This document shows positions 1-8,423 of a DNA stretch of 43,437 nt, piece by piece. The stretch is from Deltaproteobacteria bacterium (lineage in GTDB: Bacteria > Desulfobacterota > Desulfomonilia > Desulfomonilales > Desulfomonilaceae). The stretch spans positions 1 through 43,437 of the forward strand of contig VGSG01000026.1 in the NCBI GenBank assembly GCA_016875095.1, given 5' to 3'. Position 1 is the first letter of the stretch. The number at the start of each line of letters is the position of its first letter. A program made the translations under genes and the position numbers. Below the pieces are notes generated by a model. The model was not told the origin of the DNA and ran no database searches. It saw nothing but the letters and a program-made list of their open reading frames with translations.

Positions 1-136
1 ACAAAATGCCCGACCGGGAAAGAGGAACCGAACTACCGTTTCCCTCGAATTGCAGGCTCGACAAGCGCTGCAATTGAGAAAACCTGCTGATGATGCTACA
101 AGTGAATACCTGGGCTTTCCCGGACGCGCGGCGCAC

Positions 137-1876
137 ATGAACGGCTCGCAGACGAACATCATACACAACAGGGGATTGGTAGCGCTCTTTCGTGGGCTGG
201 CCTTGGCTTATCCGGCGCGCACGGCCCTCGCTCTTATCCTTTCCACACTTTCGGGTCTTGCCGAAGGGCTCGGTATCGCTACGCTTCTTCCGCTGCTCGG
301 AGTCATACTGGACCCGGGCGCAGCGTCCGCGGGCGGCTTGACTGAGCGTATGCTGACCATGCTGGCTGCGGTGGGCGTGGAACCGACAATCGGTTCGCTC
401 CTTACCTTTATTGTTTTCGTGATGCTGCTCAAGTCGGGTCTTTATCTACTGGCTTCCACAACCATCGGTTTTTCCGCGGCCCATGTGGGAAACGACTTGC
501 GAACCTCGCTGACCAAGTCCCTCCTTCGCGCACGGTGGGAACATTTCATCCATTTGCCGCCCGGAGGCATTGCGACCGCGGTAACCGCGGAGGTGAGTCG
601 CTCGCAAAGCGCTTATGTGCTGATGTGTAACCTGATGACCGACGTGGCGCAGGTGGCGATATACGGCGCGCTCGCTCTCATGATCTCGTGGCAGGTGACC
701 GCGGCCGCGGCCGCGTGCGGGACGCTGATCATCGCTCTCCTGTCCGGGCTGGTACGATGGGCCCGCCGGGCCGGTGTCAGACTGACCGAATCCCAGAGAT
801 CGATTACTGGGGGATTGGTGGACGGCGTGCAGGGCATCCAGGCTCTGAAAGCCATGGGGTGCGAAAGACTTCTTGAGCCGTTCCTCAGCAGGACCATCGA
901 AGAGCTGAGACGCGCGCAACGAGATTACGCCATTAGCACCTATACCCTTATCGGACTCCAGGAGCCGGTGACCGTGGTCTTTCTCGCGGTGGGTATTTAC
1001 TTCACCGTCACGGTCTGGCGCGTGCCTTTTGACAACATTATGGTGCTCGGACTCCTCTTCTGGCGGACCGCGATGCGAGTCAACATCCTGCAGCGGAACT
1101 ACCAGCAGGCCGGGGCTCAAGAAAGCGGCTATTGGTCGCTCAAATCCACGATGGACGCGGCGGATGCAGCGGAGGAGCGCTCGCCCGGCAGTGAGATCCC
1201 CTGGCTGACACAGGGCGTTTCCCTTGAACGGGTGACCTTTGCGTACGATGGATCGGCTTCGGTGCTGGAGGACGTGTCACTCACGATCCCCGCGGGTCGT
1301 TTCACCGCAATCGTCGGCGCATCCGGATCGGGGAAGACCACCATCGCCGATCTGATCGTCGGGTTCTTCGAGCCCCAATCCGGCCGTGTCCTGGTAGACG
1401 GCGCTGCGCTCCAACAGATCGATCTGAAGGCATGGCGACGCATGGTCGGGTATGTGGGCCAAGAAGTCACCCTGTTTCACGATACGGTCCTGGCAAACGT
1501 CACGCTCGGTGACGCGTCCATAGGCCGAGCCGGCGCTGAAGAAGCGCTCAAGCAGGCCGGCGCGTGGGAATTCGTCTGCGAGGTGGAACACGGCATGGAA
1601 ACCGTGGTCGGCGAACGAGGCGGAAAGCTTTCCGGCGGTCAGAGACAACGCATCGCGCTCGCACGGGCTTTGGCGCGGAAACCGAAGCTCCTGATCCTTG
1701 ATGAGGCTACCACCGGCCTGGACCCCGAAACTGAAGCCGCAATTTGCGCGACGCTCAAGGAACTCAGCCGAACAGTCACCATCTTGGCTATATCCCACCA
1801 ACCCGCGCTCGTTGACGCCGCTGAATTGGTCTACCGACTCGAACACGGTCGCATAGAACCCGTCGCTAAACCGTAA
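137..1876 (+). CDS. ABC exporter, fused membrane and ATPase domains
   Basis: This is a half-size ABC exporter: an N-terminal transmembrane domain (about residues 1-340) fused to an ATP-binding domain. The nucleotide-binding motifs are clear: Walker A GASGSGKTT at about 394-402, signature LSGGQ at 498-502, Walker B LLILDE at 518-523 and an H-loop in AISHQ. Two such chains would dimerise in the inner membrane and export a substrate, often a lipid, peptide or polysaccharide precursor; the substrate cannot be read from sequence. I chose the ATG at 137 (579 aa), a normal length for the family. The same frame stays open through a TTG at 50 to the window edge without a stop, so a longer N-terminus is possible. 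No strong ribosome binding site precedes either start. The identity as an exporter is secure; the exact role is unknown. Confidence 0.85.
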   Translation: MNGSQTNIIHNRGLVALFRGLALAYPARTALALILSTLSGLAEGLGIATLLPLLGVILDPGAASAGGLTERMLTMLAAVGVEPTIGSLLTFIVFVMLLKSGLYLLASTTIGFSAAHVGNDLRTSLTKSLLRARWEHFIHLPPGGIATAVTAEVSRSQSAYVLMCNLMTDVAQVAIYGALALMISWQVTAAAAACGTLIIALLSGLVRWARRAGVRLTESQRSITGGLVDGVQGIQALKAMGCERLLEPFLSRTIEELRRAQRDYAISTYTLIGLQEPVTVVFLAVGIYFTVTVWRVPFDNIMVLGLLFWRTAMRVNILQRNYQQAGAQESGYWSLKSTMDAADAAEERSPGSEIPWLTQGVSLERVTFAYDGSASVLEDVSLTIPAGRFTAIVGASGSGKTTIADLIVGFFEPQSGRVLVDGAALQQIDLKAWRRMVGYVGQEVTLFHDTVLANVTLGDASIGRAGAEEALKQAGAWEFVCEVEHGMETVVGERGGKLSGGQRQRIALARALARKPKLLILDEATTGLDPETEAAICATLKELSRTVTILAISHQPALVDAAELVYRLEHGRIEPVAKP

Positions 1877-2110
1877 ACCAACAAAAATGAAGGCCCGGGA
1901 AGCGTTTCTTGTAGGATGCGGTGATCCCGCGGAACGCGGAGAACCGCATCGGTCGGGGCTTTCCTAAGAGATGGCGCTGGTTTCGCTCACCGCGCCTCGC
2001 TCTGCATGAAGACCCCTTCCGGTGGGGGCGGCAGCAGCCTTACCAGTCATCTGAGCGTTACCTTCATCAGATTTTCTCTGCGTTCCGGAATTCCTCAAAG
2101 GGGAATACTA

Positions 2111-2249
2111 TGAGTAGCCCTGGGTGAAACCCAGGGAAAGCCGCCTCCCGATAATCCGAAGGAACGACCCTGAAAGGGTCGACCCTTTCAGGGTCGAAAG
2201 AAACTTATTATCGGTGCTGCATACCACGGGTTTCACCCGTGGCTACTCA
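2111..2249. repeat. 139-bp nested palindromic (MITE/REP-like) element
   Basis: The element is built from nested inverted repeats. The outer arms are TGAGTAGCC (2111-2119) and GGCTACTCA (2241-2249). The arms continue inward as two hairpins, CCCTGGGT-GAA-ACCCAGGG (2118-2136) and CCACGGGT-TTC-ACCCGTGG (2224-2242). The next pair is CCGATAAT (2148-2155) and ATTATCGG (2207-2214). At the centre is a perfect 30-bp palindrome (2166-2195) built on GACCCTGAAAGGGTC and its reverse complement. The whole could fold into one long cruciform. It has no coding capacity. I infer a non-autonomous mobile or REP-type repeat; the family cannot be named from one copy. Confidence 0.75.
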
Positions 2250-2288
2250 AGGAGCTCGCCCTTCAGGGGAGAAACGAGGAGTTCGCGT

Positions 2289-2317
2289 CCTTGAAATCAG
2301 AAATTGTGATTTCAAGG
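2289..2317. repeat. Perfect 11-bp inverted repeat upstream of small gene
   Basis: CCTTGAAATCA (2289-2299) is followed by a 7-nt spacer and its exact reverse complement TGATTTCAAGG (2307-2317). There is no T-run after it, so it is not an obvious terminator. It lies about 115 bp upstream of the chosen start of the next gene and could be an operator or an mRNA hairpin. Confidence 0.6.
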
Positions 2318-2431
2318 AGGACCGGCATCGAAAGGCTGTCTCAAGACTACTTCCCCAACCAGGCATGCATTGACTCGTCCGCTTTGGTGATTAGGTTTAG
2401 GCCAGAAGTCATGCGTACGGGAGGACGTGCA

Positions 2432-2740
2432 ATGATTGCCGAGCGATACACACCGACGTGCCTGGAATGGCTTGTGCTGCAAATGCAGGCTGCGGTCCCG
2501 ATGCTGCTGTCCCAAGCGCGAATGCTTTTGAACCTGAAGGATGTTGATGATATCCGTGTCTTCTTCTCCGCCAAAGAACCGGACACCGTTGTCGGAACGC
2601 TCCGTCACCTCAAAGGCGTGCCGGAAGATGTGGTCACCGCGCTCCGAAAGGAGATCGACCGTGAGACCATGGAAAGGGCCAAGGCGCACGGATGGGGGGG
2701 CTGGGTCAAAATCCAGTGGGATGTTCGAGGGCCGGCATAG
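2432..2740 (+). CDS. Short hypothetical protein
   Basis: I do not recognise this 102-residue protein. The frame is open from a TTG at 2291, but I chose the ATG at 2432 because GGGAGGA sits about 7 bp upstream of it, whereas the upstream stretch overlaps an inverted repeat and reads poorly as protein. Visible features are a hydrophobic N-terminal stretch (CLEWLVLQMQAAVPMLLSQ) without charge separation typical of a signal peptide, a charged middle with an FFSAKEPD motif, and a C-terminus rich in Trp/Gly (HGWGGWVKI). It stands alone between two repeat-rich gaps. A real gene is likely, from the ribosome binding site and protein-like composition; its function is unknown. Confidence 0.5.
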   Translation: MIAERYTPTCLEWLVLQMQAAVPMLLSQARMLLNLKDVDDIRVFFSAKEPDTVVGTLRHLKGVPEDVVTALRKEIDRETMERAKAHGWGGWVKIQWDVRGPA

Positions 2741-3199
2741 GAGTTGGGGGATACCGTACTTATATTGCTGCGCGTTGATTTGGAGCCCTTTGCTTCTCCT
2801 CCAAGCCCCCTCACTCCTCTCTTTGTGGGGCGGCCTTTCCAGGCCCCCGGCAGGCTGGAATCCCGCGAGATCGCGGGACTGCCCCACAGGGGAGAGGGTC
2901 TTACAATCCCCTCCCTTGATGGGAAGGGGAAGGGGCATAGGCGTTAAGGTAAGCAGCCCAGTTCTTTCACCCGTCATTCCCGCGGAAGCGGGAATCCAGT
3001 CTTTTCAATCCCGCGGGACGCGGGACTGGACCCCGGATCAAGTCCGGGGTGACGGGCTGGATTTGAGTTAACTATTTGAAACCACATGCCGAGATCCTTT
3101 AACTTAACGCCTATGGGGGGAAGGGGAGGGTGATCTTTTACGCGGCTTTCAATGCCGTCTACTATAAGCCCCCTCTCCGTTTGCCGCCAATTTTGCCGG
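2741..3199. repeat. Intergenic region with nested dispersed repeats
   Basis: There is no gene here. CATAGGCGTTAAG (2936-2948) and its exact reverse complement CTTAACGCCTATG (3103-3115) flank an inner 87-bp unit (2970-3056). That unit has 7-bp ends CCCGTCA/TGACGGG and three hairpins: TTCCCGC/GCGGGAA, a CCCGCG/CGCGGG pair, and CCCCGGA/TCCGGGG. The inner unit resembles the 'GTCATTCCCGCG' dispersed repeats found in many proteobacterial genomes. Outside the 13-bp arms both flanks are G-rich (GGGAAGGGGAAGGGG and GGGGGGAAGGGGAGGG). Another hairpin, TGTGGGGC/GCCCCACA, lies around 2825-2888. Confidence 0.7.
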
Positions 3200-4372
3200 T
3201 TATCTGTTCGCCTTCTTGATGCCCAGGGCGTCGGTGGCAATGATCATCTTCATGATATTGGTCGCGCCTTCCAGGATCTTGTACACCTTGCCGTCTCGCA
3301 ATATCCTGGCAATGGGATACTCGTTGGAATATCCGTACGCGCTCAGCACTTCCAGACCCAGGTTAGGCACTTCATCCGCGGCCTTACACGCATAGTACTT
3401 GGCGATGACCGTTTCCCGCATATTGTTGACGAGTCCGCGATCTTTCTGAATGGCGCATCTCCAAACCAGCGCTCGGGCTGCCTCGGTTTCCGCCACCATG
3501 CGCGCGATAACTTCCTGCACCATTTGATACTGGGCGATGGGTTGGCCGAACTGGTTGCGCTCGTTGGCGTACTTGATCGATTCATCAACCGCGGCCTGGC
3601 AGGTTCCCACAGCGCCCGCGGCCGCGGTGAGTCGCGTGCTGATCAGCTCCTGCATCAAGTACCCGAATCCTTTGCCCTCCTCGCCCAGCAGGTTCCCCGT
3701 GGGAATCCGGACGTCTTCCATGATGATTTCGCCCGTGGGACAGGCCCACAGACCGAGCTTGTCTTTGATCTCTATCGCAGTCACGCCGGGGGAACGCATA
3801 TCCATGACAAAGGCGCTCATTCCTTTGTGTTTGGCCTTCTTGTCGGTCATGGCAAACAGCACGCACATGTCGGCCACCGGCGACCAGGTGATCCACATCT
3901 TCCTGCCGTTGACCACATACTCATTCCCATCCTTGATTGCCGTGGTGGTCATGGCCGCGGTATCAGACGCGGCATCGGGTTCGGTGATGCCGAAGCAGCC
4001 TATCATTTCCGCGGACATGAGCGCAGGGATATATTTCTTCTTGATCTCCTCACTGCCCCACTTGAATATGGAGAGTGCCGTCCCCATGGTTTGCATATTG
4101 AAAGCCACGCGCAGCGACCCCGATGCCCGGCCGATCTCTTCGGTAACAAGCGCATGGGCCAGATATCCCATGCCGTTGCCGCCGTATTCTTCGGGTATGG
4201 GACAGCCGAACAGGCCCAGTTCAGCCATTTTATTGACCAGTTCCCGCTGAAAACGATGCTCTTTCTCGTCTTTCTCCACCACGGGAGCAATTTCTTTTTC
4301 CGCGAATTTGCGAACCATGTCTCGGAGCATCTTGTGCTCTTCGGTGAGTTCCACGTCGTACTCGTCACTCAT
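3200..4372 (-). CDS. Acyl-CoA dehydrogenase, glutaryl-CoA dehydrogenase-like
   Basis: This 390-aa FAD enzyme oxidises an acyl-CoA to the enoyl-CoA, passing electrons to an electron-transfer flavoprotein. The three-part fold is visible: N-terminal helical domain (LTEEHKMLRDMVRKFAEKEI), middle beta domain with GITEPDAASDTAAM and CPTGEIIMEDV, and C-terminal helical domain with RNQFGQPIAQYQ and AYGYSNEYPIAR. The likely catalytic base is Glu368 in the LEGATNI motif. The overall pattern recalls the non-decarboxylating glutaryl-CoA dehydrogenases of sulfate reducers and syntrophs, but substrate choice is inference. Start at 4372 is supported by AAGGAG 8 bp upstream; an in-frame extension to 4465 lacks that support. 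It is transcribed alone, with a small hairpin plus T-run in its leader. Confidence 0.88.
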   Translation of the reverse strand: MSDEYDVELTEEHKMLRDMVRKFAEKEIAPVVEKDEKEHRFQRELVNKMAELGLFGCPIPEEYGGNGMGYLAHALVTEEIGRASGSLRVAFNMQTMGTALSIFKWGSEEIKKKYIPALMSAEMIGCFGITEPDAASDTAAMTTTAIKDGNEYVVNGRKMWITWSPVADMCVLFAMTDKKAKHKGMSAFVMDMRSPGVTAIEIKDKLGLWACPTGEIIMEDVRIPTGNLLGEEGKGFGYLMQELISTRLTAAAGAVGTCQAAVDESIKYANERNQFGQPIAQYQMVQEVIARMVAETEAARALVWRCAIQKDRGLVNNMRETVIAKYYACKAADEVPNLGLEVLSAYGYSNEYPIARILRDGKVYKILEGATNIMKMIIATDALGIKKANR

Positions 4373-4726
4373 GGGATACGCTCCTTGGATTACATTGGAA
4401 AAAGCGCTGCGAAAGCGCTTGCAAGATTCAGCAAGCTTTGAAGAGTTTCCGGGGAAGCGTTTCAAATCCCCCCAGCCCCCCTTTATGAAAGGGGGGTTCC
4501 GCAGACTCCCCCTTTGCTAAAGGGGGATACAGGGGGATTTTGCCCATTTCCCCAAAAACTCCTGCCATTTGAAAGCATGTCCAGGGTTTGTCAGCCGGTT
4601 TTGTCCGCGACATGCCAACGGATCATGATGCCGATGCCTGACAGATACCGTAGTAAGCTCGTCGTGCTAAGAACCACTCTTAGATAGCAGACGGAGCGAA
4701 CGAGCGTCAAGGAATGCATTTGCGGC
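4373..4726. other. Intergenic region with palindromic repeat
   Basis: No gene was found between the acyl-CoA dehydrogenase start and the end of the flippase gene. Positions 4463-4545 hold a repeat made of two palindromes, CCCCCCTTT-atg-AAAGGGGGG and CCCCCTTT-gct-AAAGGGGG, a dispersed type seen in many bacterial genomes. At 4402-4420, AAGCGCT-GCGAA-AGCGCTT forms a hairpin. Read on the minus strand it is followed by T residues and lies in the acyl-CoA dehydrogenase leader. Confidence 0.65.
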
Positions 4727-5755
4727 TTATCTCTTCCCTGACCGTGAAAGCAGGAAGGCCATGAACACAATGCCCACCAGGATCGCGAACCAGAGGGTGC
4801 AGAGTCGAATGAGAAGCACCGCGGGAAGCGCGCTTGAATAACCGATCCCAAGGAAAGCCAGGATGCCCGCCATGCCCGCTTCCGTTCCCCCAATGCCGCC
4901 CGGGAGCATGGAGAGCGCTCCGACAAGCGTGGAAAAAGAGTAGGCAAAATTGGCTTCGAGTAACGTGGCGGAGAGGTCCAGCCCTCGCAACACAAGGTAC
5001 AGCGAGACCGATTCCAGCCCCCATGCCACGGTCGAAATCACCAGGCCCACGAGAAAGACTCGCGGAGTCATGAGTTCCCGACCGGTGAGCAACACCCCGA
5101 GCAGCTTTTGCGCGGGCCACGCCAGGAAAGGCGCGCGACCGATCCTATCCAGGACCGGCCGGTACACGCGCCCCATAGTGAGGAAGATCCCTCCGAACAC
5201 CACGGTCGCCGCACACACAAGGAAGGCGCCACGCCAGGCGCTGAAGAGCAAGAACGAAAACGAGGCCAGGAGCAGCACACCCCACAGGTCCATGAGACGC
5301 TCTACCACAAGGATGCCGACCACCCTGGTGAACGAGACGCCGTGGTCCTCTTTTAGAAAGACCCCTTTGGCCGCTTCACCCATTTTGCCCGGTGTGCCTG
5401 TGAGCGCAAAGCTTGCCAGGAAAACTTCCAAGGTATAGCCGAAGGGCAGCCTGTGCCCGGTCTTTGCCAAATAGTATGCGAAGCGCCACCCGCGCAGAAC
5501 CCATCCGGTAACGACCAACAGCAGCACGAGCGCCAGTGACGTCAGAGGGAAATTCGCCAGAGCCCTGATTGTGGTTTGGTAGTCACTCGCCAGAGTCGCC
5601 GCGGCGTACAACACCGCGCCCACTAAGGCAAAGATCACCACGGATCTGATCACACGGGAATAGGAGACCTCTGACAAGGAAATCTCCGCGACCGGCGCGG
5701 CATTTTCAGGCTCCGAATCCGGGTGCGAGGTTAAGGCTGCTTTCTTTTCAAGCAT
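4727..5755 (-). CDS. Flippase-like integral membrane protein (UPF0104/AglD type)
   Basis: This 342-residue polytopic membrane protein belongs to the lysylphosphatidylglycerol-synthase transmembrane family (UPF0104). Diagnostic motifs are GTPGKMGEAAKGVFLKEDHG followed by VVERLMDLWG, and near the C-terminus LPGGIGGTEAGMAG with IRLCTLWFA. Members are thought to flip lipid-linked intermediates or amino-acylated lipids, but this copy lacks the C-terminal aminoacyl-transferase domain of MprF, so no reaction can be assigned. I chose the start at 5755 (MLEKKAALTSHP), since extending to 5836 would overlap the upstream gene. The ribosome binding site is weak (AAAGAG). A hydrophilic N-terminal tail of about 35 residues precedes the first membrane segment. 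It lies 26 bp downstream of a small secreted-protein gene on the same strand and may be cotranscribed with it. Confidence 0.8.
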   Translation of the reverse strand: MLEKKAALTSHPDSEPENAAPVAEISLSEVSYSRVIRSVVIFALVGAVLYAAATLASDYQTTIRALANFPLTSLALVLLLVVTGWVLRGWRFAYYLAKTGHRLPFGYTLEVFLASFALTGTPGKMGEAAKGVFLKEDHGVSFTRVVGILVVERLMDLWGVLLLASFSFLLFSAWRGAFLVCAATVVFGGIFLTMGRVYRPVLDRIGRAPFLAWPAQKLLGVLLTGRELMTPRVFLVGLVISTVAWGLESVSLYLVLRGLDLSATLLEANFAYSFSTLVGALSMLPGGIGGTEAGMAGILAFLGIGYSSALPAVLLIRLCTLWFAILVGIVFMAFLLSRSGKR

Positions 5756-5781
5756 GTGGGCTCTTTGCGGCAGTATCGCGA

Positions 5782-6198
5782 TCAGGGTTTGCGGGGATCG
5801 GGGAAATAGATACACCTGGAACTGAAAGCGTGCCAAGCCGCGTCCAGTTGCAGTTTCAGGTCACGAAGCTGATAGGTCATTTGGACGTAATTCGGGTCTC
5901 TCTGATTCATCCTCATCGCTTGATGGTAAAGCTGATTGTACGCATGCCAGAGGTTTTGCCAGTTCCTTTCAAGGTTAAGGCAATGGCCGTATTCCGGGTT
6001 GGACAGGTCGGGCCTGAACGCGTATTGGAACTCTCCCTGCGGCATAAACTGACCTGCGGGAGGACCTCCCGGCGGCGCTGTCGGACCTGGAGGGACCGTC
6101 ATCGGGTAACCGGGCGGAGCTTGCGCCTCAGCCACGCAGACCAGGCCGATGAAGAGCACGACCAATATTTGTATGAAGTTCAGCCCTTTCTTGATCAT
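5782..6198 (-). CDS. Small secreted Pro-rich protein
   Basis: This 138-aa protein has a clear Sec signal peptide: MIKKG, a hydrophobic core (ILVVLFIGLVCVA) and a probable signal peptidase I site after AEAQA. The mature start is rich in Pro and Gly (about residues 27-50). The rest looks helical and polar (NWQNLWHAYNQLYHQAMRMN, QLRDLKLQLDAAWHAF) and carries two Cys, in GHCLNLE and SSRCIYF, which could form a disulfide in the periplasm. I do not recognise the family. No lipobox is present. The ribosome binding site is poor. It precedes the flippase-like gene on the same strand, suggesting envelope function, which is inference only. Confidence 0.65.
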   Translation of the reverse strand: MIKKGLNFIQILVVLFIGLVCVAEAQAPPGYPMTVPPGPTAPPGGPPAGQFMPQGEFQYAFRPDLSNPEYGHCLNLERNWQNLWHAYNQLYHQAMRMNQRDPNYVQMTYQLRDLKLQLDAAWHAFSSRCIYFPDPRKP

Positions 6199-6635
6199 GG
6201 TCGCGATCTACACTCTTGGTGGGACAGGCATCCCCGGATCCAGTTCGGGGCAGGCTCTGGCTGTCGTTCTGAGGGCAGGCGAGAGGTCTGCCCTACCATT
6301 CATTTCCTGCGATAGTCTCCTCCTTCGCAGACGCATTGGGATAGCTCCCACCGTCGTTCATTATCGAGTTACGGGGGTACACGAGATCTGTCGAGGAGTC
6401 AAGCCCGGCCGGTCTTCATACCTGGCTCGAAAGAGGGACGCGGTGACCCTCGTTTCCCGTTTGATTATTGCCGCGCGGTTTGACTAAAGAGAAAGGGAGC
6501 GCCATATTTTAGGCAAGATCGATGTGTGTTCGTGTGGCGCCGGTCGTTAGCGCGGGGCTACCGCTCCTGGAAGGGCCGCCGTCAGCCGACCGGTTGCGGG
6601 AATGAAAGACCGTGTCCGAAAACAGGAGATCACCT
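6199..6635. other. Intergenic region, little structure
   Basis: This divergent gap lies between the secreted-protein gene (minus) and the unknown gene at 6636 (plus). The only repeat-like piece seen is an imperfect hairpin at 6232-6250 (CCCCGGA...TTCGGGG), similar to one arm of the dispersed repeat at 2970-3056. I see no RNA gene and no convincing promoter. Confidence 0.5.
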
Positions 6636-7013
6636 GTGAAAGCGAGAGAAAAAGAGATGAACATCAACTGCGATACCCTCGAACTGATCGAGGCGCTGGA
6701 AACACGGGGAAGGGAATTCATGGAAGCCGAGCGCGAAGGACGCGTGTTCGTCGGGCATCAGTTCGACGTGTGTGAGTTTGACAAGTGGAGACGGAAGGTG
6801 AACGATCTTCTCTACGTTCTGGAAGGTTGCGAGGGGATCCACTACCAGCGCTTTTCCAAGGGAGTGACCAAGCCGCATGTGAGAGACCTGGAAACCGGGC
6901 TGAGGGCGCTCAATGCCGCGAGAGACGACATCTACAGCGCGCTCCACAAGCAAGAGCCCGCGCCTCCCTGCGCAGTCAAGAAACTCGGGGGGCTGAGCGC
7001 GGGTTTTGCCTGA
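6636..7013 (+). CDS. Conserved-looking hypothetical protein
   Basis: This is a soluble 125-residue protein of unknown function. The GTG at 6636 is preferred because AGGAGA lies 6 bp upstream; an upstream GTG at 6612 is the alternative. The sequence is strongly charged and predicted helical (DTLELIEALETRGREFMEAEREGRVF, FDKWRRKVNDLLYVLEGCEG, HVRDLETGLRALNAARDDIYSALHK), with no signal peptide or membrane segment. Two isolated Cys are not arranged as a metal site. It converges with the IclR-type regulator, the two stop codons being only 4 bp apart. Reasonably confident as a gene, no function assigned. Confidence 0.6.
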   Translation: MKAREKEMNINCDTLELIEALETRGREFMEAEREGRVFVGHQFDVCEFDKWRRKVNDLLYVLEGCEGIHYQRFSKGVTKPHVRDLETGLRALNAARDDIYSALHKQEPAPPCAVKKLGGLSAGFA

Positions 7014-7017
7014 GCGC

Positions 7018-7851
7018 TCACATGGCTCGCAGTCCGGTCAAGGTGGAGAGTTCCCTTGTAATGGCTTCCGCGGCCTCTTTGGCCAGGCCGGCGGCTTTGC
7101 GTAATTTTGTTTCGGTCAGTTCCGAGCTGAGCCCAACCACCCAGATGCCCGCAACGATTCGACGTCGCAAGCCCATGCCGTAGAAGACCGGCGCCGCGAC
7201 TGCTTTCACGTCGGGGATGTACTCCTCGTTATCGAGAGCCACCCCTTCCCTGCGCACCTTCTCCAGTTCAGCGAGGTATTTCGCCCGCTCGGTGATCGAT
7301 CGCGGGGTGAAGCGGGGAAGCTTGTTTTCTTGAAGGAGTTTTGCCACGGTCTCCTGGTCGGCGTAAGCCAGGAACACTTTCCCTGCCGCTCCCGCGAAGA
7401 TAGAGAGTCTTGTGCCGGCTCGGGTGGATACTTTCAGCTTTTTGGTCGATTCCACCTGGTCCAGGATCAATATGTAATGACGCGTGAACATGCCGAGGAA
7501 AACGTCTTCGTCCAGCTCGCCACCAAGCTTGTTGATATGAGGCCGCGCGTGTCCCACCAGGGGAAGCGAAATTTCCGCGGACTGGGCAAGGTCTCTGAAA
7601 GCATGGCCGCAGGTGTACTTGCGTGTCACTGGATCCCTGAGCACCCATCCTACCTGTTCCAGGGCCGCGAGAATCCCATGTGTGGTGGATTTGGCCAGGC
7701 CAAGGTCCGCGGCTATCCGGCTGATCCCGGGCGTCCCGGGGAAGCCCGCGATGCGATTCATCACCTGAGCCATCTTGAGCACCAGGGGCGCCATGTACGA
7801 TGGGCGTCTTTGCGGGATATCCAGATCCATATCATCTCTCTTCTCGGACAT
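7018..7851 (-). CDS. IclR-family transcriptional regulator
   Basis: This 277-residue regulator has an N-terminal winged helix (about 20-80; GISRIAADLGLAKSTTHGILAALEQVGWVLRD) and a C-terminal ligand-binding domain (about 95-265) with the family's FAGAAGKVFLAY, EGVALDNEEYIPDVKAVAAPVF and GIWVVGLSSELTE stretches. IclR proteins bind small organic acids or aromatics and often control adjacent catabolic genes. It is divergent from the MaoC-type hydratase gene, a possible target. Start chosen at 7851 (MSEKRDDMD); a longer GTG-started form to 7896 is possible, and neither has a strong ribosome binding site. The effector is unknown. Confidence 0.88.
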   Translation of the reverse strand: MSEKRDDMDLDIPQRRPSYMAPLVLKMAQVMNRIAGFPGTPGISRIAADLGLAKSTTHGILAALEQVGWVLRDPVTRKYTCGHAFRDLAQSAEISLPLVGHARPHINKLGGELDEDVFLGMFTRHYILILDQVESTKKLKVSTRAGTRLSIFAGAAGKVFLAYADQETVAKLLQENKLPRFTPRSITERAKYLAELEKVRREGVALDNEEYIPDVKAVAAPVFYGMGLRRRIVAGIWVVGLSSELTETKLRKAAGLAKEAAEAITRELSTLTGLRAM

Positions 7852-8423
7852 GTTTTCGCGCCGGTTCCTTTCCCCACGATTGACGAGTCCAACCACCCGT
7901 GTAAGTAACGTCTATCCGCGACAAATGGAAATCCGCCGTTCTCCGTGGGCTCACTTCGGTCCACGCGGGTGTCGGATCGCGTTTGACCGATAGCAGCGTC
8001 AACGAGCGAGGGAGCCGCGGGCTATTTCACTATGCGGAACTACTCGTTCTTAGTAGTCTCCGCAGACGATCTTGTCAAACGATTTATGTGGCGTATCTTT
8101 CTGTCTCTCGGGGTCCGGATGCTCTTACCGGAAGAGCCGATCACGGTTCCAATCCGTGAACGGGTTGGCGCGCGCACGGGACCTTTCGGCGGCCACAAGT
8201 TGTCGCGCGAGGGCGCGGGCGTGCGCCTTATCACGCATACTTCACAAATTCCGGCAGGTTGGGCTACCATGGACTCATAAGGATCGGACGACCGAGACGC
8301 ATGTGGCTAGTAGGTTGAATGACGCGAAGCCCCGACACTAATGATTATTGAACCATAGATTCGGGCAAGCGCAGGCGGACGCGGAGAACACAAGGAAATC
8401 TTATTCGAGGAGGGAATCCGGTC
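7852..8423. other. Divergent intergenic region, no gene seen
   Basis: About 570 bp separate the IclR regulator from the MaoC hydratase. No frame has coding character and no tRNA fold was found. Two weak sigma-70-like boxes point toward the hydratase: TTCACA-N18-TACCAT (8241-8270) and TTGAAT-N18-TAATGA (8315-8344). The region is long enough for an operator of the IclR protein, but no clear dyad stands out. Confidence 0.4.

Larger units (their letters stand above)
1877..2431. other. Repeat-rich intergenic region
   Basis: This gap between the ABC exporter and the short unknown gene holds no convincing gene. A GTG-started frame at 1921-2127 has no ribosome binding site and an Arg/Pro-rich low-quality translation. 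The region carries the nested palindromic element at 2111-2249 and a separate inverted repeat at 2289-2317, both listed on their own. Confidence 0.7.

Noticed and set aside
1921-2127. 68-aa frame
   Set aside because: No ribosome binding site, low-quality Arg/Pro-rich sequence, and it runs into the palindromic element.
2970-3056. CRISPR array
   Set aside because: The repeats are inverted hairpins of differing sequence, not evenly spaced direct repeats, and no cas gene is present.
3152-4441. 429-aa frame on the plus strand
   Set aside because: It is an antisense shadow of the acyl-CoA dehydrogenase, whose domains and active-site Glu are clear on the minus strand.
7990-8340. tRNA or small RNA gene in the IclR-MaoC gap
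   Set aside because: No cloverleaf with a T-loop and anticodon stem could be drawn; inverted pieces are short and scattered.
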